Shown: positions 7,701 through 15,448 of the stretch, in pieces
How positions within the stretch are numbered: the stretch's first letter is position 1
Layout of the letters: every line of letters starts with the position of its first letter
Assembly: GCA_050953105.1 (NCBI GenBank)
Contig: JBMNMA010000001.1
Span: 372,001 to 436,000 of the forward strand
DNA: 64,000 nt
Direction of reading: 5' to 3'
Source: UBA1206 sp050953105
Lineage (GTDB): Bacteria; Bacillota; Clostridia; Oscillospirales; CAG-382
Notes under the pieces: model-generated
Database searches by the model: none
The model's input: only the letters and a program-made list of their open reading frames with translations
What the model was told of the DNA's origin: nothing
Program-made: the position numbers and the translations under genes

Positions 7701-10260
7701 CATTTTGAGGATAAATACCTATATTGACACCGTTGGTAACGGAAAAAAGTTTATTCCCGGCAATAAACACGCTTTCGTCACAGAAAATTACCTTGTGATA
7801 GCCGTTTATTTGATATTTAAGTCCGAAGGCCGTATCATCGTAGGCCATATCGCCTATAAATACCGTGGAGCCGGAGGCGTATATGTCGTCCCCGCCCGGT
7901 ACAACCTCGGGTGATTTTATGCCCCATATGCCGTTGTTAAATATATATACGGTTTTGGGGTAATACACCGAATAGGCGTATATGTAGCCGCCTTTGGCGA
8001 ATAGTTTGGTTTCGTCCGACGATGTGTCAAGCTCTGCCTGGAGGGTTCCTTCGTAACTGTAGGTATAAACCGTTCCGTATTCGTCGAGTAAAAATACATT
8101 TCCTCCGCCGGCAATACCGTTTATAACTTCAAAGGGGGAAGAAAATTCGTAAATAAGGGGGTTTTTATTTGAAATAAGGAGCGAGGCGTCAAGCACCAAA
8201 AAGCCCCCTTTGGTGACGGCAACAAGCCTTCCGCCGTCAATCGAAAGGCTTACAACCTTGTCGGTGGTTAAAACATACCTTTGAATGCGGGAAAGCTCAT
8301 TGGGCCTATAAACCTTAATTCCCGCCTGGTTATTGTCCCAGAAGGCTATCCAGTTTAATTCCTTATTGTAAATTACCCTTCCGCCGGGGGCGTATCCCAA
8401 TTCCTCGATCCCCGTATCGGTAATGAAAAAGGTTAATTCGCTGTATTTTACTCCGGCATAGTCGGAACGCAATAAGGTGTGTTCCCCGGGGGTGGTTACA
8501 ATAACCGAATCCTTAATTTCAACCCCGTCCAAAAAGGCATAACCGTCGCCGATTACCATTATTTCAAGTCGGGTGTTGTAGACCTTACCCTTTTCTACCC
8601 CGAAAACGGCGGGAATGTCTGTGGAAATAAAGAATGATTCGCTTACCGTGTTACCGTATGGGCCGGTTAGGACAAAGGTATGCTGACCGAAACCGGTTAT
8701 GGGGGTTCCAGACTGGTAGGGCTGGCCGTCCACAAGGGCTGTTCCCCGTGTAAATTTTATAATTACATAATCGTCATTTCTTTCGATGGTGTAGTTAAGC
8801 TTAACCGGATCGACGGTAAAGTTTATGGTTACGCTGCCGAACTCGTCGGTAACTATAATGGTGTGCTTGCCCTGGGAGTAAATGCTTTCCCCCGACAGGT
8901 ATTCCTCCCCGTCAAGGGTGGCAGCGGCGTTTTCGAAAACCGCCTTAACCTCTTCAAAATAAACAAGTCCGTCGCTGACTCCGTAAACTACCGGCTTTGA
9001 AAGGTTGTCCATAAGGCGATGAAGGTTAATAACCCCCCACCCAAGGTGGTCGTTTCTTTTGCTTACCGCCGAATATTCAAGAAGTTTGCCAAAGGCGGCG
9101 GAATTGAGCTTGCGGGGGGAATTGTAAACGGCAAGGGCGGCCGCTCCGGATATAAAGGCAGCGGAATAGGACGTGCCGTTTTCAAAGGCGGTATCCGGCT
9201 CCCCTTCGGTAAAGGTTACAACCGTAAGATCCTCGCCGGGGGCGGCTATGTCAACCCGGTCGTTATACTGGGAAAAGACGCAGGAAGTGCCGTCTCTGCG
9301 GGAGGAGGCCACGCTAATTACGCTGTCATAAGAAGCAGGGTAGGAATACCTGCCGGCATAGCCCATGTCCCGTCCCTCGTTGCCGGCGGCGGCCACAAGG
9401 ATACATCCCTTGGAGGCGGCATATTCCACCGCATCCCGTTCGGCCTTGTTTTCGTCATAGCCGCCGAAGGACATATTTATAACGTCTGCGCCGTAGTCTG
9501 CGGCGTAGTAGATGCCCCCCACTAGGCTGGAGGTTAGTATGCTCCGCCCGTCGGTGGTTATTTTAACCGGTAAAATTGTGGCTCCTTTGGCAACCCCCGA
9601 CACCGAAGACACGATAATACCCGTTACTCTGGTGCCGTGGCCCAGTTCGTCGTCATATACCCCTATTTCTCCGGTAACAGCGTTGTAGCCTTCAAGAATG
9701 GTTGCATGTGATAAATAATCGTGGTTGCGGTTTATGCCGCTGTCGAGTATTGCCACAATTACCCCGTTTCCGCCGGAGGTAAGCTCGGGGGTGGCACCTA
9801 TGGCCTCAAGTTCCCAGTAGGCCGTCGCTTTGTCGACGGGTTCGTTTTCTTCATATAAGGTATAAACAACCTTGTCGGGTATGGCGTATTCGATAATTTC
9901 GGAATGGGCCGAAACAAATTTTTCTATGCTGTCGGGGCGGACAAGAAACTTTCTCTCTTTGCTGTATGCAAGGAGGGTGAAGTCGTATATGGATACGGCG
10001 TCGTAAATTTCCTCAAGGGGAACATAGTCGTAAAAGGATATTATATAGGCCTTTGAGTCGTTGCCCGGCGCAGGGAGGGCTAATAGGTTTTTATTAGGGG
10101 TTTTCCCCTTTATGTAATCGTCCCTGAGTTTATCGTAAAATTCAAAAGGGTTTCGCGGATTTTGATAATAAGACGCATGGGCCGTTAAGCCGCCGGCAAT
10201 TAATACAGGCAACAGCAGCGTAATTATCAAAAGCAGCGCGAACACCCTTTTAATGAACAT
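4777..10260 (-). CDS. Giant secreted subtilisin-like (S8) protease with dockerin and C-terminal membrane anchor
   Basis: 1827 residues. Start chosen at the ATG at 10260, which has GGAGAA five bases upstream and opens a signal peptide; the frame runs 51 codons further up but that part overlaps the next gene. Order: signal peptide 1-29; propeptide-like region 60-145; S8 catalytic domain 160-385 with Asp173 (AILDSGI), His208 (ELGHGTRV), oxyanion Asn294 (AAGNEG) and Ser364 (NGTSYSAA); repeated beta-sandwich segments to about 640; a YVTN/WD-like propeller region about 650-1130; a Big_2-like domain about 1220-1300; a type I dockerin about 1380-1440 with two Ca-binding repeats (GDLDGDGIASLADADML, ADLNQNSRVTLTDLKAL); a cohesin-like region about 1445-1555; a cadherin-like beta-sandwich 1667-1745; a Ser/Glu-rich linker; a transmembrane helix 1797-1820 ending RKKKE. 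No LPXTG is seen. It is probably a membrane-tethered surface protease, complete and active by its triad. Confidence 0.85.
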   Translation of the reverse strand: MFIKRVFALLLIITLLLPVLIAGGLTAHASYYQNPRNPFEFYDKLRDDYIKGKTPNKNLLALPAPGNDSKAYIISFYDYVPLEEIYDAVSIYDFTLLAYSKERKFLVRPDSIEKFVSAHSEIIEYAIPDKVVYTLYEENEPVDKATAYWELEAIGATPELTSGGNGVIVAILDSGINRNHDYLSHATILEGYNAVTGEIGVYDDELGHGTRVTGIIVSSVSGVAKGATILPVKITTDGRSILTSSLVGGIYYAADYGADVINMSFGGYDENKAERDAVEYAASKGCILVAAAGNEGRDMGYAGRYSYPASYDSVISVASSRRDGTSCVFSQYNDRVDIAAPGEDLTVVTFTEGEPDTAFENGTSYSAAFISGAAALAVYNSPRKLNSAAFGKLLEYSAVSKRNDHLGWGVINLHRLMDNLSKPVVYGVSDGLVYFEEVKAVFENAAATLDGEEYLSGESIYSQGKHTIIVTDEFGSVTINFTVDPVKLNYTIERNDDYVIIKFTRGTALVDGQPYQSGTPITGFGQHTFVLTGPYGNTVSESFFISTDIPAVFGVEKGKVYNTRLEIMVIGDGYAFLDGVEIKDSVIVTTPGEHTLLRSDYAGVKYSELTFFITDTGIEELGYAPGGRVIYNKELNWIAFWDNNQAGIKVYRPNELSRIQRYVLTTDKVVSLSIDGGRLVAVTKGGFLVLDASLLISNKNPLIYEFSSPFEVINGIAGGGNVFLLDEYGTVYTYSYEGTLQAELDTSSDETKLFAKGGYIYAYSVYYPKTVYIFNNGIWGIKSPEVVPGGDDIYASGSTVFIGDMAYDDTAFGLKYQINGYHKVIFCDESVFIAGNKLFSVTNGVNIGIYPQNVVSAYKNGNILYIVYEDKTIEKVVPTGLYGAAPVNTAITGNMLATRSFEYTVPLAVGSKITDAAFDNKSGSVIVLKEGDNRLYYLNTKNMSLDKTVHLKYVPSSLIKVEGGVAVLFTRVNKVYLTATGEYISFPARVSSVSMWNGRLFAICGGRVCEYEFATGDVVYPFGDIYSDGLACYGGRLYISTVYDLTGYDIKTYTPFASKQAMFSGNVMAFENYVIAGNSVYDANTLEYVSAVEGKLYAFSGNALFTENGLFSVPAGEYITGYRSSPKLAVILPDMTTLLFNEMSVVVINSQGFDPTKQAVVTGVAEGGVYYGGASIWFDRGNAYVDGKKIQSGYIEKQPGKHTLTVVTAWNVYTVINFTVKYDPEAIVFQNSEIWLGVGQTVTLKVKILPEGAEGVITFATESDNITLTPLGTVTALAPGEGVVTAQIAGTHIQATCIIHVTESRLICTNPNYNIDDGNGIISGIDTNTDIDSFLSYFIADDCSYQVTDVSGREIFEGIVSTGMRINRYDNFGKLTKTLVISVKGDLDGDGIASLADADMLYRHLLLNTQLDDYIFRAADLNQNSRVTLTDLKALRQIMDYSAKGEESEMDLFIHFPLFGYTGTEFYATIQNDKLGKATSLAGLVTYDESYLTVSRIVAFGGEVYTTQKPGRLEYSILGIDGFSDKSKLLRIYFTVKSDAPAGDTPVYFDSTTAAAGEKLYSVNTQREVFTVKTTPAEKLTITSANAYLNFNPEVFEYNLVIPEEDNYLDINFECPAGCFVYFNNLPVYDNPRRLTLTYLNKSGEIFEYVFNISRGKVVFPDNNSRLLTLDVLGCVLSPEFDQSITEYNAIVNYGSMAQIIALPESAGANVEITGPATLSVGENVFTIICTAEDGSQTAYTVTITMLSEDESGDESSSEEPSGESSDTVSSRDETTSSAESSENQSSSGQKGGFDRRNRRRIGYMLIAVGSIALSIGIVMAVRKKKE

Positions 10261-10273
10261 ATGTATTCTCCGT

Positions 10274-10822
10274 TTAAAATAATGCTTTAATGCCCACCGC
10301 AACAATTGCAATTCCCCCAGCAAGAAGAATCCTTTCGGTAATAAAGTTTCCAATTTTCCTTCCATAAAACATATATAAAAAGCCTGTGGCGGCGGTGGTA
10401 AATAAAAATACAAGAGAAGGGAGTAATATACCCGAACCTGCGGCGGCGAGGCCTATGCCTACAACAAAGGCATCGATACCGGTATAAAAGGCCTGCATAA
10501 CAAGGTTAGAGGCAGGCATGTCAGGCTTTGGTTTTATTTTTTTCTTGTCGGGTTTGAAAAAGCAAAAAATTATGCGAAAGCCTATAAAAGCTAAAATAAG
10601 ACAAACCAGAAGCTTTGAAAACATCCCGGGATCAAGTCCCGAAAACACCAGCAAAAAATACCCTATCGCGGGTAAAACCGCCTGAATAACACCAAACAGC
10701 ACCGGAACAAGCATAACCTTAACAATGTCGCCGTCTTTGATTGTTGCAACGCTTGAGGTTATTGCCCCCGCAGCGTCAACCGACAGCACCAGCGCCACGA
10801 TAATTATGTCAAGCAAGCTCAT
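10274..10822 (-). CDS. MntP-like manganese efflux / small membrane transporter
   Basis: 182 residues from the ATG at 10822, chosen because GGAGGG lies nine bases upstream; a longer frame exists but lacks a site. Six hydrophobic helices. The first contains LVLSVDAAG and the fourth GIDAFVVGIGLAA, the paired Asp-containing motifs of the MntP (YebN, LysE superfamily) Mn(II) exporters. Proteins of this type in Clostridia are also annotated as sporulation membrane protein YtaF-like, so the ion is inferred. It overlaps the 3' end of the upstream methyltransferase gene by 14 bases, implying translational coupling. Confidence 0.65.
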   Translation of the reverse strand: MSLLDIIIVALVLSVDAAGAITSSVATIKDGDIVKVMLVPVLFGVIQAVLPAIGYFLLVFSGLDPGMFSKLLVCLILAFIGFRIIFCFFKPDKKKIKPKPDMPASNLVMQAFYTGIDAFVVGIGLAAAGSGILLPSLVFLFTTAATGFLYMFYGRKIGNFITERILLAGGIAIVAVGIKALF

Positions 10823-11534
10823 TGTAAATACCCTCCGTTTCGGCAGAGTATTTGGTATGGCTTTCGTCGGCATAAATATATAGCGGCGGATGGATAGTAA
10901 GGCCGTCGTTTGCTTCCTTTTTCCCTTCCACAAGGACTAAGGAGGGCTTTTTACCCGGTGAAGGATGGACAAAGCGGATAACCTTTGGTTTGATTTTGGC
11001 TAATTCCATGGCGTGAATAAGCTTTGCTAAATACTCCGGGCGGTAGACGCAATAGAATTTGCCGCCGGACTTAAGTATATAAGAGGCAAGAGAGCAGAAT
11101 TTGTCGATTCCCGCAGTGGTTTCATGATAAGAAACGAATTTCAAATAGTTTTCGTTTCGCTTTCCCGTAACGTTTTTTAAATAAGGTGGATTTGTCGCCA
11201 CGAAATCCATTGACCCCGGGGTAATCTTGTCTTTTGCATCCTCAACGCCGTGGTTTATGCACTCAAAAACGTCAGAAAAGCCGTTTTTTTGCGCGTTCTG
11301 ACATGAAAGATCAGCATATTCGCCCACAAGCTCAACGCCTGTCATATGCTTGGCTTTTCCTAATGATAACAGTAAAAAGGATAAAACTCCGCTTCCCGAG
11401 CCGAGATCGCACCCTTTTTTGCCTTTGCCGCAGAAATGGGAAAGGAGAAGGGTATCGGTGCCGAAGCGTATTCCGCCTTTATACTCGTCAAGCACAATTC
11501 CGGCGTTTATCCTTGTAGTGACAATACTTTCCAT
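10809..11534 (-). CDS. tRNA1(Val) (adenine37-N6)-methyltransferase, TrmN6 family
   Basis: 241 residues. SAM-binding motif CDLGSGSGVLSF at residues 42-53 and the N6-adenine catalytic motif NPPY at 115-118, preceded by the family N-terminus GIRFGTDTLLLSHF. TrmN6/YfiC enzymes methylate A37 of tRNA-Val; in Firmicutes this group commonly sits next to an rsmI/GIY-YIG gene, which is absent here. A translationally coupled MntP-like gene follows. Confidence 0.75.
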   Translation of the reverse strand: MESIVTTRINAGIVLDEYKGGIRFGTDTLLLSHFCGKGKKGCDLGSGSGVLSFLLLSLGKAKHMTGVELVGEYADLSCQNAQKNGFSDVFECINHGVEDAKDKITPGSMDFVATNPPYLKNVTGKRNENYLKFVSYHETTAGIDKFCSLASYILKSGGKFYCVYRPEYLAKLIHAMELAKIKPKVIRFVHPSPGKKPSLVLVEGKKEANDGLTIHPPLYIYADESHTKYSAETEGIYNELA

Positions 11535-11605
11535 TTAATGTTACCTTTCAATTATTATGAAGGGTTAAACGGTAAGTGAACTTTTTGAAAATGCCCTGAA
11601 ATAGC

Positions 11606-11634
11606 TTTACCCATAGAAATGCATCTATGGGTAA
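11606..11634. repeat. Perfect inverted repeat between ferredoxin and trmN6
   Basis: Arms TACCCATAGA and TCTATGGGTA around a short AATGCA loop, with extra flanking pairs. There is no long T run on either side, so it may be a weak terminator or mRNA-end hairpin for the ferredoxin transcript. Confidence 0.5.
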
Positions 11635-11657
11635 GCAGTTATGTTGTTTATGTCGTA

Positions 11658-11831
11658 TCAGCCTTTGGGGGCGTCAACCGGGCATACACCTGCACAGGCA
11701 CCGCAGTCAATGCATTCTTCGGGGTTTATTTCATACTTTCCGTCTTCATCAACGGAAATAGCACCTACCGGGCACTCAGCCTCGCAGGAGCCGCAGCCTA
11801 TACAAAGGTCTTTGTCGATTACATATGCCAT
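11658..11831 (-). CDS. 2x[4Fe-4S] ferredoxin
   Basis: 57 residues from the ATG at 11831 (ribosome site AAGGAACG). The two cluster motifs are CIGCGSCEAECP and CIDCGACAGVCP, the classic clostridial bacterial ferredoxin. It carries low-potential electrons between pyruvate:ferredoxin oxidoreductase, hydrogenase and similar enzymes in the cytoplasm. Monocistronic: its own promoter lies at 11883-11911 and a hairpin follows its stop. Confidence 0.93.
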   Translation of the reverse strand: MAYVIDKDLCIGCGSCEAECPVGAISVDEDGKYEINPEECIDCGACAGVCPVDAPKG

Positions 11832-11882
11832 GATAATCTCGTTCCTTTCTGTCCTTAATAGCAATAAGCTATCGTTTGTATT

Positions 11883-11911
11883 ATAATAGCACACCTGACT
11901 TGTTTTTTCAA
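11883..11911 (-). promoter_or_regulatory. Sigma-A promoter of ferredoxin gene
   Basis: On the reverse strand, -35 TTGAAA (11906-11911), a 17-base spacer and -10 TATTAT (11883-11888), about 50 bases before the ferredoxin ATG. Confidence 0.7.
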
Positions 11912-11946
11912 GTGTAAATTATTACTTTTTGTGCCTTGCTTGTCCT

Positions 11947-12924
11947 TTAGTTTTCAGCGGTGGCGGCGTTTCTTATCTGCTTGGTGCCGTTGGTCCAGTC
12001 GGCGATTTTCATATCCGGACTTTCGTAGTCGTTCATGGTGGGATAGGTTATATGGATGTTTGTGTAATCCGAATAAGCAAACAGCAATGTGCCATACCTC
12101 TGAAGAGAGGAAACGGGGACGTTGGTCTTGGTTGAGTTAAAAAAGGTGGTCAGCGAGTCGATGTTGGTAGCTATATTCCCTATGGACACAAGCTGCCTTA
12201 ACACCGAAAGACCCATTGATTCCTGGAACGTATAGCTTATTACGTCTCCCTCCCGCAGGGAATTGAAAATCTCCGCAGCGTTGGTTTCGGTAAGAGCGGC
12301 CTTGCCGACAGGCAGGGTTATGTAGTATTCCTCGGGTATCGGTTCACCGGGAGTTATTATATCGAGAAAGACAGGGTCAACATATTTGACTTCATAGGTT
12401 AAGTCAACGGATATTGGTTTTCCCGCTTTTTCGGACATCTTTGCAACTGTTTTATAGGTGTCGCCGTCGAATATTATATAATAATCCACATCTTTACCGA
12501 TAAGGGGGGAAATCTTTTTTAGCATATAGCTTGGGTCGTTCTTTCCCAAAAGCTCATACAAAAGCTTCGGCACCCCGTTGTCGTCAAGGTAAATGTCCAC
12601 GGGAATGCGGCAGGTTATGTATTTTTTGGTTTCTTCTATAACTTCCACATACACAACCGAGCAAATATGGCCCGACTTGTTTTTGGAAACGAAAATGCAG
12701 GAAAAGGTTTCGTATTCCTCCACTATAGGGTCGCCTGAATTTTCGCTGCCGGAGACATCGGAATTGTCGGAAGTGTCCGGGGTATTATTGGAAGTTTCCT
12801 GCGAAGATTCATCGTCGAAAAAAAGCAGTCCTTCCACATCAGGTAAAATACGCATTGCCGCATAGGCAAAAATGCCAAGCATTATGACTAATGTCAACAT
12901 GAAATTCCGAAATGCTGCGGACAT
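11947..12924 (-). CDS. Membrane-anchored protein with degenerate LytR-CpsA-Psr-like domain
   Basis: 325 residues. One N-terminal membrane helix (residues 8-30), an acidic Ser/Asp/Asn-rich linker (about 38-65), then an extracellular domain. The segment ITCRIPVDIYL, later KKISPLIGKDVDYYIIFDG, and a C-terminal REGDVISYTF...LRQLVSI follow the order of the LCP domain (IPRDT, IDYYVVVDF, LxGKKALAYVR). The key Arg of IPRDT is Val here and the other basic phosphate-binding positions are not seen, so wall-polymer ligase activity is doubtful. Not lipidated. It has its own strong promoter. The family assignment is my inference from pattern order, not strong identity. Confidence 0.5.
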   Translation of the reverse strand: MSAAFRNFMLTLVIMLGIFAYAAMRILPDVEGLLFFDDESSQETSNNTPDTSDNSDVSGSENSGDPIVEEYETFSCIFVSKNKSGHICSVVYVEVIEETKKYITCRIPVDIYLDDNGVPKLLYELLGKNDPSYMLKKISPLIGKDVDYYIIFDGDTYKTVAKMSEKAGKPISVDLTYEVKYVDPVFLDIITPGEPIPEEYYITLPVGKAALTETNAAEIFNSLREGDVISYTFQESMGLSVLRQLVSIGNIATNIDSLTTFFNSTKTNVPVSSLQRYGTLLFAYSDYTNIHITYPTMNDYESPDMKIADWTNGTKQIRNAATAEN

Positions 12925-12973
12925 TGTATTCTCCTTTCATACGGGTTTTGGCTTTTGCCGATTTTACAAGAGG

Positions 12974-13002
12974 ATTATATAACACCGGCGGGTATTTGTC
13001 AA
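12974..13002 (-). promoter_or_regulatory. Consensus sigma-A promoter of LCP-like gene
   Basis: On the reverse strand: TTGACA (12997-13002), a 17-base spacer and TATAAT (12974-12979), both perfect. It lies about 50 bases upstream of the start codon at 12924. Confidence 0.88.
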
Positions 13003-13033
13003 ATTAATTTTTATGGGATAATTCGTCAACAAA

Positions 13034-14080
13034 CTATATCCCGTACATTAATTTGACCCCGGCAAGGGCGGAAAAGGCCTTGCCGGTATAATCCTCCCCG
13101 TTATTAGGGGACTCAAGGAGCATTTCCTCCTTTTCATCCACAGTTTTAAGGGTTACGGATATTAAAGCCTTTGTTCCCGAAGGAAGGCGACTTAGAGTTA
13201 GTTTTCCGTTTTGCATCTCGCACAATGCTCTGGCATGCATTAGAATAAAGGCTGTCTCGCCGCCGGTGTTTTCAAAGTCCGACTCGTCGATACATTTTTC
13301 AAGCTCCTTTACCAGATCGGGGGACTTGAAATCTTCAAAGCAGAAGGAAATTATGACCTGGCTGCCAATGGGGGTGATTTTTGCGTCTATGCGTCTGCCG
13401 TTGGACAGGAAAAAGCAAAGGGTTATGCAGGAAAAGAAAATATACTCAAGGTCCCGCTTAACGCCATAGGTAATAATCCGTTTGTTGGAGTCAATAAATA
13501 AAATGTCGGCGCTTATATGGCGCAGGACATTTTTTGCTCCTTCGCAAATATCTTTAAGCATTTTGTTGATGTCGCACATCTGCCCGGTGGCTGGGGTGGA
13601 GCCAATAACCATACTAATATATTCGCTTATCCTCTGCTGCATATACAGCAGGTGGCGGATTCGGGTGTCGGTTCCTGAATTTTCCGGAATGGAGGGGGAG
13701 GCAAGCACCGATAATGACATCAGTCCCCGCTGCTGGAGGTTACATAACGATTCGATACGCTTGTTTAGCGCCACCGCCATGGCGTTAATGCGAACAAGAT
13801 AAGAGTTGCCGTCAAAAAACACAATGGCGGGGAGAAAGCCGATGCCGTTTAGGGTAACCACCGTGTACTCCCCGCTTTTCAAGGCCTTTATGGCCTTATA
13901 GTCGCTTTTATTAAGATATCGGCTTATGCTGCTTCCTTTTCTGAAGGGGGCGCACCGAACACCCGCTGCTTTGTTTTTGCCGATTATCACTCCCTTGACA
14001 TTTAGGAGCAATGCAGGGGAAACATAGTCGTTAATATCAAACATACAAGCATCTGTTCCCTTCTTTGGTCCAAGGAACAA
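13034..14080 (-). CDS. Histidine-kinase-like protein with degenerate ATPase domain
   Basis: 348 residues from a TTG at 14080 that has AGAGAGGTG five bases upstream; an ATG at 14044 is the alternative. The N-terminal 110 residues resemble a small sensor domain, residues about 120-180 are helical in the place of the dimerisation/phosphotransfer helices, and the last third follows a GHKL ATPase order (DLEYIFFSCITLCF for the N box region; GGETAFILMHARALCEMQNGK for the G box region). No phosphorylatable His motif, N-box Asn or DxGxG motif is present, so it is probably not an active kinase. It could be a scaffold, like other pseudo-kinases; a response regulator is not adjacent. Confidence 0.5.
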   Translation of the reverse strand: MFLGPKKGTDACMFDINDYVSPALLLNVKGVIIGKNKAAGVRCAPFRKGSSISRYLNKSDYKAIKALKSGEYTVVTLNGIGFLPAIVFFDGNSYLVRINAMAVALNKRIESLCNLQQRGLMSLSVLASPSIPENSGTDTRIRHLLYMQQRISEYISMVIGSTPATGQMCDINKMLKDICEGAKNVLRHISADILFIDSNKRIITYGVKRDLEYIFFSCITLCFFLSNGRRIDAKITPIGSQVIISFCFEDFKSPDLVKELEKCIDESDFENTGGETAFILMHARALCEMQNGKLTLSRLPSGTKALISVTLKTVDEKEEMLLESPNNGEDYTGKAFSALAGVKLMYGI

Positions 14081-14186
14081 ACAATCACCTCTCTTTCATA
14101 TAATGTTTTATATTTGTTTTCTTATATGTAACAAAATACCACATTTTTCGATAAAAATCAATCCCATGTTTGAAATTCATGGTTTT

Positions 14187-14202
14187 TTGACAAATGTTTT
14201 TA
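14187..14202. repeat. Left copy of 16-bp direct repeat
   Basis: TTGACAAATGTTTTTA, identical to 15569-15584. The pair brackets the tRNA-Pro gene and a decayed segment. Confidence 0.6.
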
Positions 14203-14234
14203 TAAATCGACATTTAAAAAACAATAAAAAGGTA

Positions 14235-14263
14235 TTGACACACGACCAAAGGAATGCTATAAT
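14235..14263 (+). promoter_or_regulatory. Consensus sigma-A promoter of tRNA-Pro
   Basis: TTGACA (14235-14240), a 17-base spacer and TATAAT (14258-14263), all perfect, 40 bases before the tRNA. Confidence 0.92.
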
Positions 14264-14303
14264 ACCTTTTGCCTTTGAGAGAAGGATTTTAGTAAAAATA
14301 TAT

Positions 14304-14380
14304 CTGGGTGTGGCGCAGTTTGGTAGCGCGCTACCTTGGGGTGGTAGAGGCCGCTGGTTCAAGTCCAGTCACTCAGACCA
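14304..14380 (+). tRNA. tRNA-Pro (anticodon GGG)
   Basis: 77 bases with encoded CCA. Acceptor arm CTGGGTG pairs with CACTCAG, discriminator A; D arm GCGC/GCGC; anticodon stem CTACC/GGTAG with loop TTGGGGT, giving anticodon GGG; T arm GCTGG/CCAGT with loop TTCAAGT. It reads CCC and CCU. Confidence 0.96.
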
Positions 14381-14381
14381 T

Positions 14382-14436
14382 ATCGAGTGTTCATAACGGA
14401 TTTGATTATTCCGTGTGAGCACTCGATTTCTTTTTG
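14382..14436 (+). terminator. tRNA-Pro terminator
   Basis: Arms ATCGAGTG and CACTCGAT with an inner ACGGA/TCCGT pair, followed by TTCTTTTT. It begins two bases after the tRNA. Confidence 0.8.
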
Positions 14437-14464
14437 CTTCAAAATTGGCTTTCTTCGTATGTAC

Positions 14465-14496
14465 AGAGCAGGTTTTTCGCCTGCTCTTTTGTTTTA
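14465..14496 (+). terminator. Second hairpin terminator
   Basis: AGAGCAGG / CCTGCTCT stem followed by TTTTGTTTT. It lies in the gene-poor stretch 14381-14812, whose remaining content is a promoter and a gene remnant. Confidence 0.7.
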
Positions 14497-14659
14497 TGCC
14501 GGAACGGCTTTTGGGATATATTCCACTGCAACGCCCTGGCGTGTGTCTGTTGTATAATCTCCTCTAATAATTAAACGACATAAGTTATGTGTAATTGTTC
14601 CTTAATGATTATATTTATTTTAGCAGATTAAAAGGATATTTTCAACATATCGAATTATA

Positions 14660-14688
14660 TTGCACTATGCTATAGCTTATGATATAAT
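14660..14688 (+). promoter_or_regulatory. Sigma-A promoter of PPOX remnant operon
   Basis: TTGCAC (14660-14665), a 17-base spacer and TATAAT (14683-14688). Confidence 0.75.
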
Positions 14689-14700
14689 GTACAATGTTAA

Positions 14701-14829
14701 GTTATATTCACTGCTTACAAAGGAGTTGCCTATGCTTATATAAAAGACCGTCAGCCTTATGTGAGCGACAAAGACGGACGGTTACATTTTGATATGAATA
14801 AGGAGAATCACCATGAAACTTACACCTGA
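14701..14829 (+). pseudogene. Remnant of a gene upstream of the PPOX protein
   Basis: A good ribosome site (AAAGGAG) is followed by an ATG that meets a stop after three codons. A different frame is open for 42 codons from 14701 to 14829 and encodes a protein-like C-terminus (YIKDRQPYVSDKDGRLHFDM) whose stop overlaps the start of the PPOX gene, as in a coupled operon. This fits a gene that lost its middle by deletion. The family is not recognised. Confidence 0.4.
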
Positions 14830-15241
14830 AATCAATGAAATTATGACCCACCGTTTCGGGCATGACACTCTTTTGTCTGTTGCAACAACGATTGATAATG
14901 TTCCGTCGGTTCGTATTGTCAACAGCTACTACGAGGACGGTTGTTTTTACACTGTTACATATGCTCTGTCAAACAAAATGAAGCAAATTAAGAAAAATTC
15001 CACCGTTGCAGTCTGTGGTGAGTGGTTCACAGCGCACGGAATCGGCGAAAACCTCGGTTGGGTAAAGAATGAAAAAAACGCAGAAATTATGTCAAAGCTT
15101 CGTGCCGCTTTTGCCGAATGGTACGATAATGGTCATACAAATGAGGATGATAAAAACACATGTATTCTGCGTATAAAATTAACGGATGCAGTGCTGTTTG
15201 ATAATGGAAAGAAGTATAATATTGATTTTGGGAAGGAATGA
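14813..15241 (+). CDS. Pyridoxamine 5'-phosphate oxidase-like (PPOX) flavoprotein
   Basis: 142 residues, full-length split-barrel protein. The start LTPEINEIMTHRFGHDTLLSVATT and the following PSVRIVNSYYEDGCFYTVTYALSNKMKQIKKN, then VAVCGEWFTAHG, are typical of the small clostridial PPOX-fold proteins that bind flavin nucleotides or haem. Reaction unknown. Ribosome site AAGGAG. Its codon choice (few GGC/CCC runs) differs from the neighbouring genes, and it stands between two gene remnants, which suggests acquisition by transfer and later decay of its partners. Confidence 0.75.
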   Translation: MKLTPEINEIMTHRFGHDTLLSVATTIDNVPSVRIVNSYYEDGCFYTVTYALSNKMKQIKKNSTVAVCGEWFTAHGIGENLGWVKNEKNAEIMSKLRAAFAEWYDNGHTNEDDKNTCILRIKLTDAVLFDNGKKYNIDFGKE

Positions 15242-15426
15242 GCGGTATGAACAATGAAGTTATAAACTGGCTACTTGAAGACAACAACCCAGCTATTAAA
15301 TATCGCACTCAAACAGAACTGCTCAAACAATCAGCTGATGTTAACGAAGCGAAAGACTGGATATTCAGCAAGCTACCTGATAATTGGTATGATAGCAAAT
15401 CATTTACGAATAATTTATTTTTATAA
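15238..15426 (+). pseudogene. Truncated gene fragment coupled to PPOX gene
   Basis: 62 codons overlapping the PPOX stop by ATGA; an ATG at 15247 is an alternative start. The sequence INWLLEDNNPAIKYRTQTEL looks like the N-terminal repeat of alpha/alpha-toroid (prenyltransferase/squalene-cyclase-repeat-like) proteins, which usually run to several hundred residues. The frame ends abruptly after DSKSF. A second open stretch at 15449-15589 may be the end of the same or another broken gene. Confidence 0.4.
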
Positions 15427-15448
15427 TACATTCTATATATTCTGATAA

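Noticed and set aside
9019..9525. 168-codon forward open frame
   Set aside because: Antisense to the S8 catalytic domain; Gly/Val-rich shadow without ribosome site.
14103..14396. 97-codon forward open frame
   Set aside because: It runs through the promoter and the tRNA-Pro gene.
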